From: Eudorina sp. 2006-703-Eu-15
Taxonomy: Eukaryota > Chlorophyta > Chlorophyceae > Chlamydomonadales > Volvocaceae
Length of the DNA: 64,000 nt
NCBI GenBank assembly: GCA_003117195.1
Contig: BDSI01000007.1
Span: 372,001 to 436,000, forward strand
Direction: 5' to 3'
Translations under genes and position numbers: made by a program
The notes under the pieces: generated by a model
The model's input: the letters and a program-made list of their open reading frames with translations, nothing else
Databases searched by the model: none
What the model was told of the DNA's origin: nothing
In this document: one piece after another, positions 12,648 through 24,213 of the stretch
Layout: every line of letters starts with the position of its first letter
Numbering within the stretch: position 1 is the first letter of the stretch

Positions 12648-15600
12648 TCAAACGCACTGCAGCAGCGCCGCGGAGGCGGCCTTGGCAGCGGCCGCGGGCA
12701 CCTGTCGCCGCTTGCCGCGCGCGACCGTCGCCTTGAGGACCTCCACGCCGCCGGCAGCCCTGGCAAGGGCACGGAACGATGGAAGGGGGGTAAAGGGCAT
12801 GAACAAACGCCGCCGCCGCGGACCCCGAGCGCGATCTTTGGTGCCCCCAAAGCGAACAGTGCGTGACCGCGAGGCGAGGGAGGGCGCAGGGGCTCTAGAG
12901 AATGGCCCCTTGTGGAGTCCTTGGGCGGTACATACCGTACACAGATACACGTGGGCTGTGGTTTCCTCGCCATACGAGTCCCAGAACCCAAAGCCGCAGG
13001 GGTGCTCCAGGGTGGGCAGGACGGGCGAATCACGGCTGGCGGTCGGGCGGGCGCTGGTTGCCGGACAAGGACGAGGTTCTCTTGCATTTGCCGACGCGCA
13101 CTTCACTCGACTGGCGCTGCGATGTTTTCCTTCTTTCGCCCTTGGCGTTGGTCACATGGCCGTCAGAGTAAATGTTTTGGTTGGCATGCCAGCGCGGAGT
13201 GTGAGGGTGTGAACGTTGTGGTGCGGCCCTTCCAACGCACATTGCGGATATGCGGAAGTGCGGATGGAGGCGCTTGTCTGGCCCAACCACGGGCGCCAGT
13301 TGCTCGCCCCACCTGATCGCCTGTGCTCCCTCCTGCCCGGCCGCCAGGCTCTCCAGCGCCTCCGCTGCCGCCACCAGCGCGGCATCGCCGGGGCTGGCCT
13401 GCCCGCTGCCGCCACTCCCGGCCGACGACGCCTGTGTGGAAGCACCGCTCGACGCACCGAGCCCGACGGAGGACGGCGCGGACGCGACGGAGGATGCGGA
13501 GGAGGAGCAGGGCGCGTGCGCCTCCCCTGCGTCCCGCAGAAGCGCCAGCAGCGCGGATGCGGCGCCGGCGCGCACCAGCAGGAGGCGCGGCCGGGCGGCG
13601 CCGCCGGCCGGCAGCGCGGCGCAGGGCGGCAGCGTCACCGTGGGGGGCACCGCGAGGTGGCAGATGGCGTTCGCGGCGGCGGCCTTGGCTCTGTTGTCGC
13701 CTGGTCGACAGACAGGGAGGAGGGAGGCAGCGAGGGGCAGCGCGGTCAAGGAGGATGACTGCATTCATATGAGTGCAGTGGAGGGTGGATGGACGGCTGT
13801 GCGTGCAGAGGGCGCTCACAATCCCTCATGTGCGGTGGTATTGTGCGGTGTCATTGGTGCACATTCAACGGGGTCGGTCCGTCCGGGCTTGTGTGTTTCT
13901 GTCAAGCGCCCTCAAGCCGGAGCCGGCGCAGCGGCCGCCCCCCACCTGAGGCAGTCAACAGCCTGACCAGCGGGTCCGCCAGGTCTTCCGCCAGGACCGC
14001 TTCACGGCCCGCCGCCGCGCTGCTCATCCGCTCAACCACCGCCGCCGCCGCCACCGCCTCCCGCGCCGTCCCGCGCACCAGCATCTGCCGCAGCGTCCGC
14101 GCCGCCTCCGCCCTGCACGGCGCGTGCAGTGCCGCCAGCGCCGCCGTCGCGACCATGGCATCCTCCCACAACGGCAACTCGCTCGGCGCGGCGCGCGCGA
14201 GCTGCAGCAACGCGGCCAGCCCGCCGTTAGATCCCACGGCCTCGCGCGCCGCCGCGGACTTCCTCAGCAGGGGCCCCAGCGCGGCGGCGGCCTCGACCTG
14301 CAGGCCCGCCGCCGTGCAGCACCCCAGGCGGCGCAGCAGCGCCGGCGCGGCGCCAGCGGCCACCGCCGCCTCCACCGCGCTGCCCCCGCCGCGGCACTGC
14401 GCCCAAATCAACCGCACCGCCCGCTGCTGCAGGAGCTCCCAAGCTCCCTGATCCACGCCGCCGCCGCCGCTGCTGCCGCCACCGGCCGCCGCCGCCGCTG
14501 CATGGTGTGACGACGCCGAGTGCGTGAGTAGGGCTGCGGGGCGCAGGGCGGGGTCCTGGGCTGAGCCGGGCGAGTGCCTGGACAGGTGCGCGACCAGGGC
14601 GGCCATGCCGCCCTGCGCGATCAGCACTGGACCGGCTGCCGGCGAGGCCTCCAGCAGCACCCGGATGGCCTGGCAGGCGCTGGCGGCCAGGTGGGGGCTG
14701 GAGGAGCTCAGGAAGGCCGCCAGCTGCGGGTGGGGGGGCCGACAATGTGGCGGAGGAGCTCAGCTGATGGATGCATGGGCGGCTGAACCCGTCGGGTCGA
14801 AGGATGGGACGATGATTCACGCGGTGGCAGGTCTTCTCCGTGCGGGGTCCGCTGTAGTACTCATCTATCCATCCATCCATCCATTCCTTCATGCCTTCGA
14901 AAGGATGCAGCTTGTGGCGATGCCAGTGGATGGCCAACGATATTATTATTAGGATGTTACAGCGGGCCCCGCGGGTCATCGGTGACAGCCCCGGCGACAG
15001 CCGAGGCTTCGATATGTGGGTGGCAAACTGAAGCTGAAGGCCGCGCACGTGGCATGGATGAGTATCGCGGCGGGCCCCCATCTATCAAGGGGATTGGTCC
15101 CTCGTCAACTCGCCTGCAGGACCACGTCCTTGCGAAGGTCATCTGAAGCGGTCGCCAGCGCCGCCAGCGCCTCCGCGGCCGCCTGGCCCAGCGTGCAGGG
15201 CTCGCAGGCAGGCGGAGACTGAAGGACCTCCGGCAGCGGGGTGGCGTCCAGCTTGACGGCGTCCACGAGGGCCATCACGGCGCCCGCGGAGCTCAGGGCC
15301 GTACGCACCGCCTGGTTGCCGTGGAGCGCAAGTGCGTGCAAGCACGCGAGGCCTGCGTGATGAGTACGCGGGTGGGCAAGTGAGGCAACCGCTTCAGGGT
15401 GCGACCAAACCTACAAGACGGTCTTGTCACGCCGGTATTGTGACAAGTTTCGTAACTGGCAAAGAAACCGTTACCATGAAATCGATCATACACGCACATC
15501 ATTCCCGCACATTACACACGTACACGTTGCACAGTCGCGCTGTAGCGCTTTTCAAGAAGGCCGGCAATGCCTTGCAGGAACCGATGCAGATGCACCCCAC

Positions 15601-18600
15601 CTGCCGCCCTGCACTCCGGGTCATGGCTGCCCGCCACCGCCATCAGCGGCTGCACCGCGCCGCACGCCTCGCACTCGCTGCAGGCGTCCGCGGACCAACG
15701 CGCCGCGGCGCGGTCGCGGCTGCCGGGCCGCAGCACGTCCGCCAGACACAGCGCCACAGCGGCGGCTGCCCTCCTGCCGCCGCCCGCCGCACCCTGAGGG
15801 CCCACCGTCGTCACCACCTGCTCGACCCCGAGACCACAGCGGGTAGGATGGGCGGAGGCGGAAAGCAATCAGCGCATCGCAAAAGCGAAGCGATGCGTGC
15901 AGATGGGCACATGGAGCACAGAAGCGCAGCATGCCACGTGCGCATGGTATCAGCTAAGCGTGTTGTTGAAACGCCGCGCCCTGCCGGGCGTGGGTTGCGG
16001 CTCCCGGACGCCGAAACGCCTGCGGCAGCCCGGCTTTACGCCAACAGCCATCTTTGACAAGGCGAGGCTGGAAAGAAGAACCAAAGCGGGGTATACTGTA
16101 CGGCAGCGGATCCAGCCCAAGCATGCAAGCAAGCATGGTGTGGCAGCCGTAGGTGTCGTCCAGACGCATACCGGTAACCTTGGTACAAGCCGTCTCTTGG
16201 CATCCAGACCTTGGACCCGACCCGACCCACCAGCCGCGACAGTCGACGCGCCACGTCCGTCTTGCTGCCCTCCTCGCTGGCGACCCGCCGCAGCACGGCC
16301 GCCGCCGCAGCGTCCGCCTCCGCCACGCGGGCCAGCAGCAGGTGCGTGGCGGCGCCGTGCCGCAGGACCGCCGACCTCGTCTCCGTGGTGTGGACGCAGT
16401 GAGGCAGCAGCTGCAGCAACGACTCGGGCGCGATGGCGGCGCCGCCTGCAAGTGCGGGGGTGCGAAGGAGACCGGCCGTGATGCGTGATCCACGCACAGG
16501 CATCTCGCACCAGGCGCCATCCATGCCCATCCCGCGCCAGGCGTCAACTCCGCCGCAAAAAGCCGCCTCAGCAGGCCCTGTGCGCAAATGCGCTACCCGA
16601 CTTACTGCGACTCACGGGTCCGTCCTCGGCCGCTGCTTCCACCAACAGGTCCAGAAGGACCGACACGCTGGCGCCATCGCAGGCCCTGCCCATGTCGGCA
16701 CACGAGCCCTGGCAGTCCTCAGGCGGTGCATGCGCGCGGCCGTGCTGTCCGGCCTGCCCCGAGCGCGGCTGCAGTCGGCCCGGGTGCTGCAGGATGGCGG
16801 CCAGGCAGGCGAGCGCCGCCGCGGACTCGGACGGCCGGTCGGAGAGGCGCATGCTGCCCAGCGCGACCAGCAACCGCTCCTGGAGCATCTACAGCGCGGG
16901 GGAGTTGGCAGGTGGCGGAAGGGGGCAGGAGTTGCCCACGGGGCGCATGGCCCCACTCTCGAGGGCAACACCACGGCGACCAGGCGCCGGTGAGGCCCCG
17001 GGCCCTGGTCCTGGATTTGTTGCCTTCTCGCTCCTCCCTGCTACCCCGTCCAAAGGATTTCAAGGACCTTCGCGCATCGTGACGCATCGTAACTGGCTCC
17101 AGACGCTTCGAGAATCCCTGAGGATCCCAGAGAGAATCTCCATTTTCAGCGCGCATTGCGACGGTCCGTTTCATGCCCATTTCGGTATCCGACGCGATGC
17201 GCCCGCTGTCACACGCTGTAACACGTCAAGAGCTGTCGTTCGCGCGACCATACCTGAACAACTGCAAGGCCGTCGGTTGCCAGGTCAGACAACGCCGTCA
17301 CTGCCGCGGCGGCCAGCCTGCCGCCGCAGGGCGAGCTCGCCAGCCGGACCAGCGCCGTCAACACGCCGGCCGCCCCAAGCTCAGCCTGAGTCACGCGGGC
17401 ATGTGGTATCACAGACGCGCTGCAGCACCGATATGGGCCAGTGGAATGCCATTTTTATGTACCATAAACCTCGTGACACACAGCCCAGTGCACGGGAGAT
17501 ACCAACGGCTCGGACAGCCACCTGTGCATGTGTCGTGTCATGGCCTGTTGGGGTGCAGGCACAGCGGACACAGCTGAACTCCCCGTGTATCTCCCGCACG
17601 GACCCATGTGCGCCACCCGCGTACCGCATGGGACAGGCTTAACTGCCTCAGCACTGCAACCGCCAGCAGACCAACCTCCTCCTCCTCCTCTGCCGCCGCC
17701 GCAGCCTCCTGCTCCGCCTCCGCAGCCCCAGAGCCTGCGCCTGCGGCGGCGTCGCTCCTTGCCAGCTGCCGAGCGCAGGACGCCGCGGCAGCTGCATCTC
17801 CCCGCCGTGCCACCGCGCCGCCCGCGCCGGGCGCCGCCTTGCGCACCGGCGACTTGGCTGACACTGCGACCGCCGCGACCGCAGCCGCCTCCGCCAGCCG
17901 GATCGCAGCGGCAGCAGCGCCGCGCTGGAAGGCCCGTTCGGCGCAGCCGGCGAGCAGGTGCAGCAGCACCGGCACACCCCGAGCTGCGACCAGCTCGGCC
18001 GCGCACTCCGGCTCGGCGCGCAGCAGCGCCAGCAGCACTCGCAGCGCGCCGCTGCGCTGGCCGCCTGGGCCGGCGGTCGCCAACAGCCGCAGGATGTGGC
18101 TCATCCCGTCCGCCGCCAGCAGTTCCTGTGACCCATCGCGGCATGCACAGGCGCCACGAATGCATTGCAAGTAGCTGCTATTGCAGTAACTTGCCAGGTA
18201 GCTGTTAGCTCGAACGAACAAGATCCCTTCACAAGGTCACCGTGACCCACATGGGACGCATCTGGTACGGCAAAACACCGTGTCAGCACCCCGAGTAGTG
18301 GCGACAGGGATGGGAAGGACCCACATGGAGTGCATTACCTGGGCCGCGTTACTCCCCTCTGACCCCTCCAGTGTCCAGTGCAGCGCCGCAAGGTAAGCCG
18401 TCCGCTCCGCAGGCGGCATGGACGCCACGCCCGCCAGCCGCACCGCAGCCGGCCCTGCTGCTCCGTCGCGGACGCCTGCCGGCGACTGCGGCTGCGCCAC
18501 CGCCCGGGGCGACCGCGGACTGGCATCAGCTGGCAGCCTGCCGGGCCCCGATGGCACCAGCGTCCCTACTGCACTGAGGGCCATGTCCAGGAAGTTCGCC

Positions 18601-19416
18601 GAGACGACCTGCTGGGCCGATTCGGCCTCCGCGCGGCTCCGCGCTAGGAAAGCCGCTTCACGGGCGAGCTGCTGCTGTGTGCAACAGGCGAGCAGACGCC
18701 GGACATGGCCTCTGAAGGCCTCCGCGTCACCAACACCCAGCCGGACGCGCTCCGCCTGCGTTCCAACGCCTTGACGTGAGGAGATAGTTGCGCAGGTAAA
18801 TTGGGGTCAGGCAGCAGCGTCCGTGCGAAGAGCCCACCCAACACACCTGTTCCTGCAGGTGGAAGCGCACGCTCTGCAGCCGGCGAAGCGTTTCAAAGTC
18901 TACGGTGCAGGTGCTGAGCTGGACTGACAGCATGTTTGCCTGGGCGCGCGCGACGGTGGGGAGCAGCTGGGCGTGCTGCAGCAGCTGGTCCAGGCCTCGC
19001 CGAGCCGACAAGCAGCTGTCGACTAGGTTATGCATGAGTTGGTCCGCCGTGAAAAGTGTTTCAAGGGGTCCTTGTGCACAGCAGCGTTGAGAAGCCATGG
19101 AGAAGCTGCTCAGGGATGCCTCTAACGCCTGCGATGTGGTGGACTGTACCTGTCAGTCTGGGAGCTCGTTCGTTCGCAGTGAGTGCTGGGAAGGGCTGGA
19201 ACTTTTGGTCGGAACCCGTACCTCCAGCGCTGCCTCCAGCGCTGCGTCTTGGATACGACCCCTAACAAACTCATCCAACAGCGTCCTCAATTCGACAAGC
19301 TTCTCGTACAGGCCCCGCGCCTCTGACCCAAAAGCAGTGGCTTGCTCGACATCGTTGCCGATGGATTCCAGCAGCCTCAGGCAACGACGTGCTGCGTATT
19401 GATTGGACGTCGCCAT
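12648..19416 (-). CDS. Large armadillo/HEAT-type alpha-solenoid repeat protein
   Basis: Exons on the minus strand: 19416-19222, 19128-18847, 18755-18339, 18125-17625, 17385-17254, 16888-16616, 16445-16231, 15817-15601, 15352-15114, 14723-13946, 13700-13313, 12759-12648; roughly 1240 residues. Phases agree everywhere except at 16616/16445, where about 23 nt may have to be trimmed (AG acceptor after CCCGAG, exon edge 16422) or a small exon is missing. Residues 1 to about 160 are helical without repeats (MATSNQYAARRCLRLLESIG, then FETLRRLQSVRFHLQEQ). The rest is a series of Ala/Leu-rich helical pairs typical of armadillo repeats: GMSHILRLLATAGPGGQRSG, GAAGVLTALVRLASSPCGG, GNQAVRTALSSAGAVMALVD, DNRAKAAAANAICHLAV, with Ala/Gly-rich loops. 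Such solenoids bind proteins, so a scaffold or adaptor role is inferred; the partner is unknown. Plant ARM proteins with a helical N-terminal domain (ARO-like) are a possible comparison. The intron 15113-14724 has a GC donor. Confidence 0.85.
14842..14885 (+). mobile_element. LINE-like 3' end with ATCC tail
   Basis: GGGGTCCGCTGTAG followed by a short spacer and (ATCC)n. The motif equals the 3' boundary of the reverse-transcriptase-bearing element at 50662-52304. It lies inside an intron of the ARM gene (15113-14724). Only the end is recognisable; the upstream limit is unclear. Confidence 0.5.
14943..14970 (-). mobile_element. LINE-like 3' end, opposite strand
   Basis: TGTTACAGCGGGCCCC preceded on the plus strand by TATTATTATTAGGA. 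On the minus strand this reads GGGGCCCGCTGTAACAT plus a simple tail, as in other copies. It is about 85 bp from the previous copy and faces away from it, inside the same intron. Confidence 0.5.
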
Positions 19417-19779
19417 AGTAACAAATAGGCTTGTGATACGGCGACAAAGTTAGATTCAGGGCTGTGGTCCGGTCAATGTCAAGGTATCTGTCGCTTGGCG
19501 TAGAATGTCCCGCGGAGTAGCCATTCCTTGACAAGCATGTATTTTCATTCAGGCGGCGGCTTGTTATATGGTTTCCTATCGCAGCAAGCTCAGCTTGGAC
19601 TGTCTCAGAGTTCACATATTACGAAGGTGGATCGCACGACAACGGAAAAACAACCGACAACCCAAGTGAGAAAGAACGTACATCGCTACAATTATCACTT
19701 CTTAGACTGGCGTTGCCCATGTTAGTTGACCTTCCACCGAGGCTGTAGAGCGCAAGCGTGTTCACGTCAATCGCTGAAA
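19417..19779. promoter_or_regulatory. Divergent promoter region, ARM gene (-) and bL27m (+)
   Basis: 363 bp between the start codons of two divergent genes; it must hold both 5' UTRs and either one bidirectional or two compact promoters. It is AT-richer than both coding regions. No specific element can be named. Confidence 0.5.
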
Positions 19780-20439
19780 ATGCTGTCATCGTTCAGTTCC
19801 AATCATCATGGATTGATATCCGTTTTTAGAGGAGTTATCCGCGGTGTGTTACAACAAGAATCGGCGCTGCCTCCGGAAGCCCTTGGTGGCTGGACACCGC
19901 ACCGAACTGCAACTAAGAAGGCCGGTGGTACCGCCAAGCAGAGCGTTGGGTCACAACCAAAGCACTTGGGGATGAAGATGTTCGACGGTGAGCTGGTTTT
20001 CCCCGGCATGATCCTGGTCCGCCAGCGCGGTACCAAGTTTCACCCCGGCGAGAACGTCGGCATAGGGCGAGACCACACCATCTTTGCTACCAACGTGGGC
20101 ACCGTGCGTGTGTCCCCGGCGGGTCGAGAGGGTCGCCGTTACGTCAACGTCGACCCCCTGCCGGAGGTCCTGGCCGCCGCTGCCGCCAGAGCACAGATGG
20201 CGAGAGCGGCCAATGAAGGCCCGCAATCGCTTCGCACCTATCAGAGCATAATCGTTGACGAGCTCGTGAAGCGCCGGGCGGCTGTGAAGCGCGCAATGCT
20301 CCGCGGGGGCGCGCCCTTGGAGCCGGCACTGTTCTTCAACCTGCCGAGGCACGCGGACGGAAAGTTGACTTGGCTGGAGCGCACGACTCCAAAAGTCAAC
20401 TACAACCAGCCACCTCACACACCTCCACAGAAGCAGTAA
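19780..20439 (+). CDS. MRPL27: Mitochondrial large-subunit ribosomal protein bL27m
   Basis: Single-exon gene, 219 residues from ATG 19780. Residues 1 to about 40 are rich in Ser/Arg with few acids ([19 protein letters not shown]), like a mitochondrial presequence. The bL27 domain spans about 42-125: [61 protein letters not shown]. bL27 lies near the peptidyl-transferase centre in bacterial-type ribosomes. After Pro128 comes a basic tail of about 90 residues ending HTPPQKQ, longer than bacterial L27 (about 85 residues in total), in line with extensions of mitochondrial ribosomal proteins. A plastid L27 is possible, but the N-terminus and weaker match to the bacterial sequence favour mitochondria. 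It is the only intronless gene here. Confidence 0.9.
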   Translation: MLSSFSSNHHGLISVFRGVIRGVLQQESALPPEALGGWTPHRTATKKAGGTAKQSVGSQPKHLGMKMFDGELVFPGMILVRQRGTKFHPGENVGIGRDHTIFATNVGTVRVSPAGREGRRYVNVDPLPEVLAAAAARAQMARAANEGPQSLRTYQSIIVDELVKRRAAVKRAMLRGGAPLEPALFFNLPRHADGKLTWLERTTPKVNYNQPPHTPPQKQ

Positions 20440-23400
20440 GCACTCGATGGGTGGAGCCGCCGGATGAATGCAGGCCGGGGCGCCACAGATGCTTGGGGCC
20501 GCTACACGCCGCTGCACGCATGTTGCCGATCAGAGCCTGTTTGTCGTGCAGGCCATGAGGGCTGACGTAGCGTCGCAGTGTGCATTGCTGCCTGATGCAA
20601 TCACTCCCCAGGTCATGGTGACGTCCAGGCTGCCCCCTGGAATGGGAGGCGTCTCGGTCCGTATTCTAGCGCTGGGCGTTTAGCGGGGGCAGGTGTGCTG
20701 ATGGGGGGGATTAGTGGCTTAGCACGCAGTTCTGGATGGAGTAAGAATGTGCGAATTGAGTTAAGGCGAGGTTACGTGATGTCCGGCACGCTCGAGTTAT
20801 CAGCACACCTTGCGGAACATACATACACCCTGCGTCTACATTGCCTGGCTGGCTGAGCCGCTTGCTTGGACTGCAAATGCGATATGAACAGTAGCGTGGA
20901 TGCTTCTGCTGCTTGTTGTCGAGTGCAACGCAGTCAAGCAGAATGCAGTGAGTAGCCCATGCTTGGCCATACCGTGTTCAGCTCCGACATGTCTGGGGTA
21001 AGGCCCCACAGCGGCCCAAGTCGGCGATTGGGCAGTGGGAAGCGGGACGATGCGGGTAAACGCGGTGTCGAGTTGCTGCCTACTCGTGTCCACCTGCCCC
21101 TGCTGGCCTCGGGACGGATTGAGTTATAACTGTTCCTGTGGGCTGCAGACCACGTGAATGGGCTTCAGATTATGTCATCGGGCTTCAGACCATGTGAGCA
21201 TGTTAAGAGCCTCACGAGCCATTGTGGCACTGACCAAGGGGAACACGTGGGAGACCACCCCAGACCTGCGTGACAGCCCACCAAGACGGCAGAGGAGAGC
21301 TGATCCATGCCCCAAGCGCGGATGTATGTCGGTGCTTTCAAACAGCCGAGGGGCTTGCCGGAGGCAGAGTAGTGGCGGATGAGCTGTTGGCCAGGTGGCT
21401 GGGAGGCGATGGGTGCTGAAGAGCGCCACGGGACGGTAACCTAAATGTCCCGCATGTTGGCTGTGGGGCGGAGACAGGTGCTGGTGGTATTGCACATGCG
21501 GTGCGCGCAATCCGCGGCAGAGCTCACGAGCAACAAAAGATTGACGGCGTCGCTGATTCGGACGTGGGCTGGTCAGGTCAAGCAGATGTTTGCGTTGATG
21601 ACCGTGGGTGTGCGTCGCCTTTGTCCGTACCTGCATACGGTACCTGGCATATGCTGTCTGCATGTACCGCCTCTGCAGTTGTCGCGCTACTCCGCCTAAC
21701 TCCGGAAAACTCCGGGACGCGCCTCACCTCTTACCTCACATGGCTGGGGGATTGTTGGAACGGCGTGCTGGCCGCGGCCCGCTCCCTAACACGGGAGCGT
21801 TTGGTGTCTTGCTGGTTCTTGTTCCTCTTCGTGCTCAGCAGCATTGCGGCACGAGGGTTCCTCGTTCAAATGAGCCATGTTACAGTGGACCCCGCGGGCC
21901 CCCTCGTTGCTCATTCCGTCGGTACAGCAGGCAAATCGCATCGGTGGCAAGACCTAGGGGATACCAAAGCCAGGCGGTCGAGGGGCTGCAACCAACCTAG
22001 TCTGGTGGGGTATGGTCCGTGCTGTAAAGAAAACCAACGAGACCGCTTGCTGGATCTGCCTGAATCTGGCTGGATCCCGTTGGTGACCGACCGAGACCGG
22101 GTAATATGGGAGCGATCCATTTACACCCTGACATTACACGCGCCACGGATTTTGTTGGCGATCCACCGACATTACTTAACTTAGTCCACATGTCCCGATG
22201 AACGTCATCACCAGGTCATCACCACCGGCAGAGCGAATGGCATTGGATTGCTTCTGTGCAAATTTGCAATTTTGAGTGAGACCGTGAATGACAGCTGAGG
22301 GGCGGACCCCAAAAGGGGCCGTTGGTGCCGGAGACGCCATGAGATCCCCCGGGGGCCGGTCCCTTGCTGCTTCGTTCGTCGGCCGTTCACCACAAAGGAC
22401 CACAACACCCGACCCTACCCCGACACTCGAGACCCGACCCGACCCGTCCCATTGTTCATTATTATAATTAATATTACTCATTATTAGTTCTAATATTGCT
22501 ATTCCTATTATTATTTGTAACCTCGGAGGGGATCAAGCGGGTACACCGGTGTGTTTTGCATGAGAGGGCACGAATCTCTCATACCCAAGAGTCACTGTAG
22601 GTTCCAGAGTGAAATTAAAACATTCTGTGAGTCTGACGAGAGCGTTCCGACTGCCAGATGGAAGGTAAGGCGGGGGCGTGAGGTACTGAGTGCTCGCACG
22701 GCTGGAAAAGTTATTTCGCGGGTTTGTCCGTACTAGTACCGGTACGCCGTTCCATGACAGGTAGTGCAGTTGTTACCCAGGAAGCAAGCACAGTTCTCTG
22801 CTCGCAGGACGCAGGTACCCACCCCATATTTATCCTTACTACGGCGGTCAGGCCTAATGCTCATGAAAACCACGCACACGGCACGTTACCACGCACGTGA
22901 CACGATGTCAAGAAATGCCCCATGGCGTCTTGAAACAAATTGAAGCTTGCATTTTGTAACCGATTTGCTAGCTGATTAATTTTGAGTGGGCAACATAACG
23001 CGAAACAGATGCCGCGATTTGGTAAAAATGACCCTCAGAACCTCTCCAATGAGGAACTCTACTGCATGATGATTTCGTCTTTGCCATGCAGATACACAGT
23101 GCAAAAAAGCTCTTCGTCGCATCGCGTGCAGGCATACTGCAGTGCGCAGCCTTGGTATCGTTGTGCAGTACCTCTGCGCGGCGCTGCGGCGGTCCTGCGA
23201 TGGTCCAATCACGGTCCTTCTGCAGTAAAGCGTCTGATATTTTTCTTGAATGACACTTGTTAACATCTCCGTGAAAGGCTGCAAATTTTTTTGCCTTGGG
23301 TTGCGAACACGGCGTGGGAGGGCGTGGGTGACAACGTACCCGTACGTACGCCCGTAGAGGGCTACGGCGCGGCTACCGTTGATTTTCGACAGCATGATTA

Positions 23401-24213
23401 AGACATTGTGTAAAAGCTGCCCGCACTTTATTGAGACTTGAACTTCGATGCCGACGTCTTGTAAGGGCCGGCATAGCATGTACGTTCTTTCTTCGTCCCG
23501 GGATTAACATGAAGGAGCCTGGGAGCGGTCTCCCGGCAAGCAGCTCTCTGTTGAGATTCTCCCTGAGATTCCAGTTAACAATTATTTAACTGTTATAAAG
23601 CATGTTCTTTATGTTGGTTTCCGGTTGTGCGCACTGTGTTATGACGTACAGTTGAGGAGAGGCCGTGCTGTGATTAGTGTAGAGCCACAAACTAGTGAGC
23701 TTTTGTTACATCTTACAGGTTAACCGTAAAGCCGAATATTTGATCTTTATTTGGATCTTAGTCTTGACGGTTAGACGGGAGACCGTCGCCGCATTCTCTT
23801 GCATAACACCGGGACGCATTGTATATACTTAAATATGACTGATGTCATTTAGAGAGAGCTCCATGCCTTTGACAAATCTATTCGTCACGGTGCTCACTGG
23901 GACGCCCGCAACTCACCACGCTCGGGAACTCTTTTCCTTCAACGAAATGGATTAACAATCCAACAAAATCTGGATGCCATACCTTACGCCAGCAGTTTTA
24001 AGAGAGTCCCAGACATGGTGAAGCCCTCGCGTACTAGCAGCCTGTACCCCGTTTTTGCGCAAGTTGCAGCTTACAAGCATCCCCAAAAGGAGCATCTGAA
24101 AGCTGACATCTGTACCTACCTGAGACAGCAGTTCGCGCAGTACTTCTTACCGGCTCGCAACTGAGCAGCGCCAGTAAATTACTGGGAGGTGTGTTCGTGG
24201 CGTGGTTCGGGAG
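20440..24213. other. Gene-poor spacer between bL27m and channel A
   Basis: About 3.8 kb with no supported gene: open frames are short, Cys/His-rich and without family resemblance. It contains LINE-like 3' ends at 21878 and about 22275, a very AT-rich tract at 22450-22520 (ATTATT and related), and a moderately AT-rich stretch from 22900 to 24150. The 3' UTR of bL27m and promoter/5' UTR of channel A must lie at its ends. Confidence 0.6.
21878..21893 (-). mobile_element. LINE-like 3' end motif
   Basis: TGTTACAGTGGACCCC on the plus strand, the reverse complement of the 3'-end motif of the LINE-like family; the body would extend to higher coordinates on the minus strand. Confidence 0.4.
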
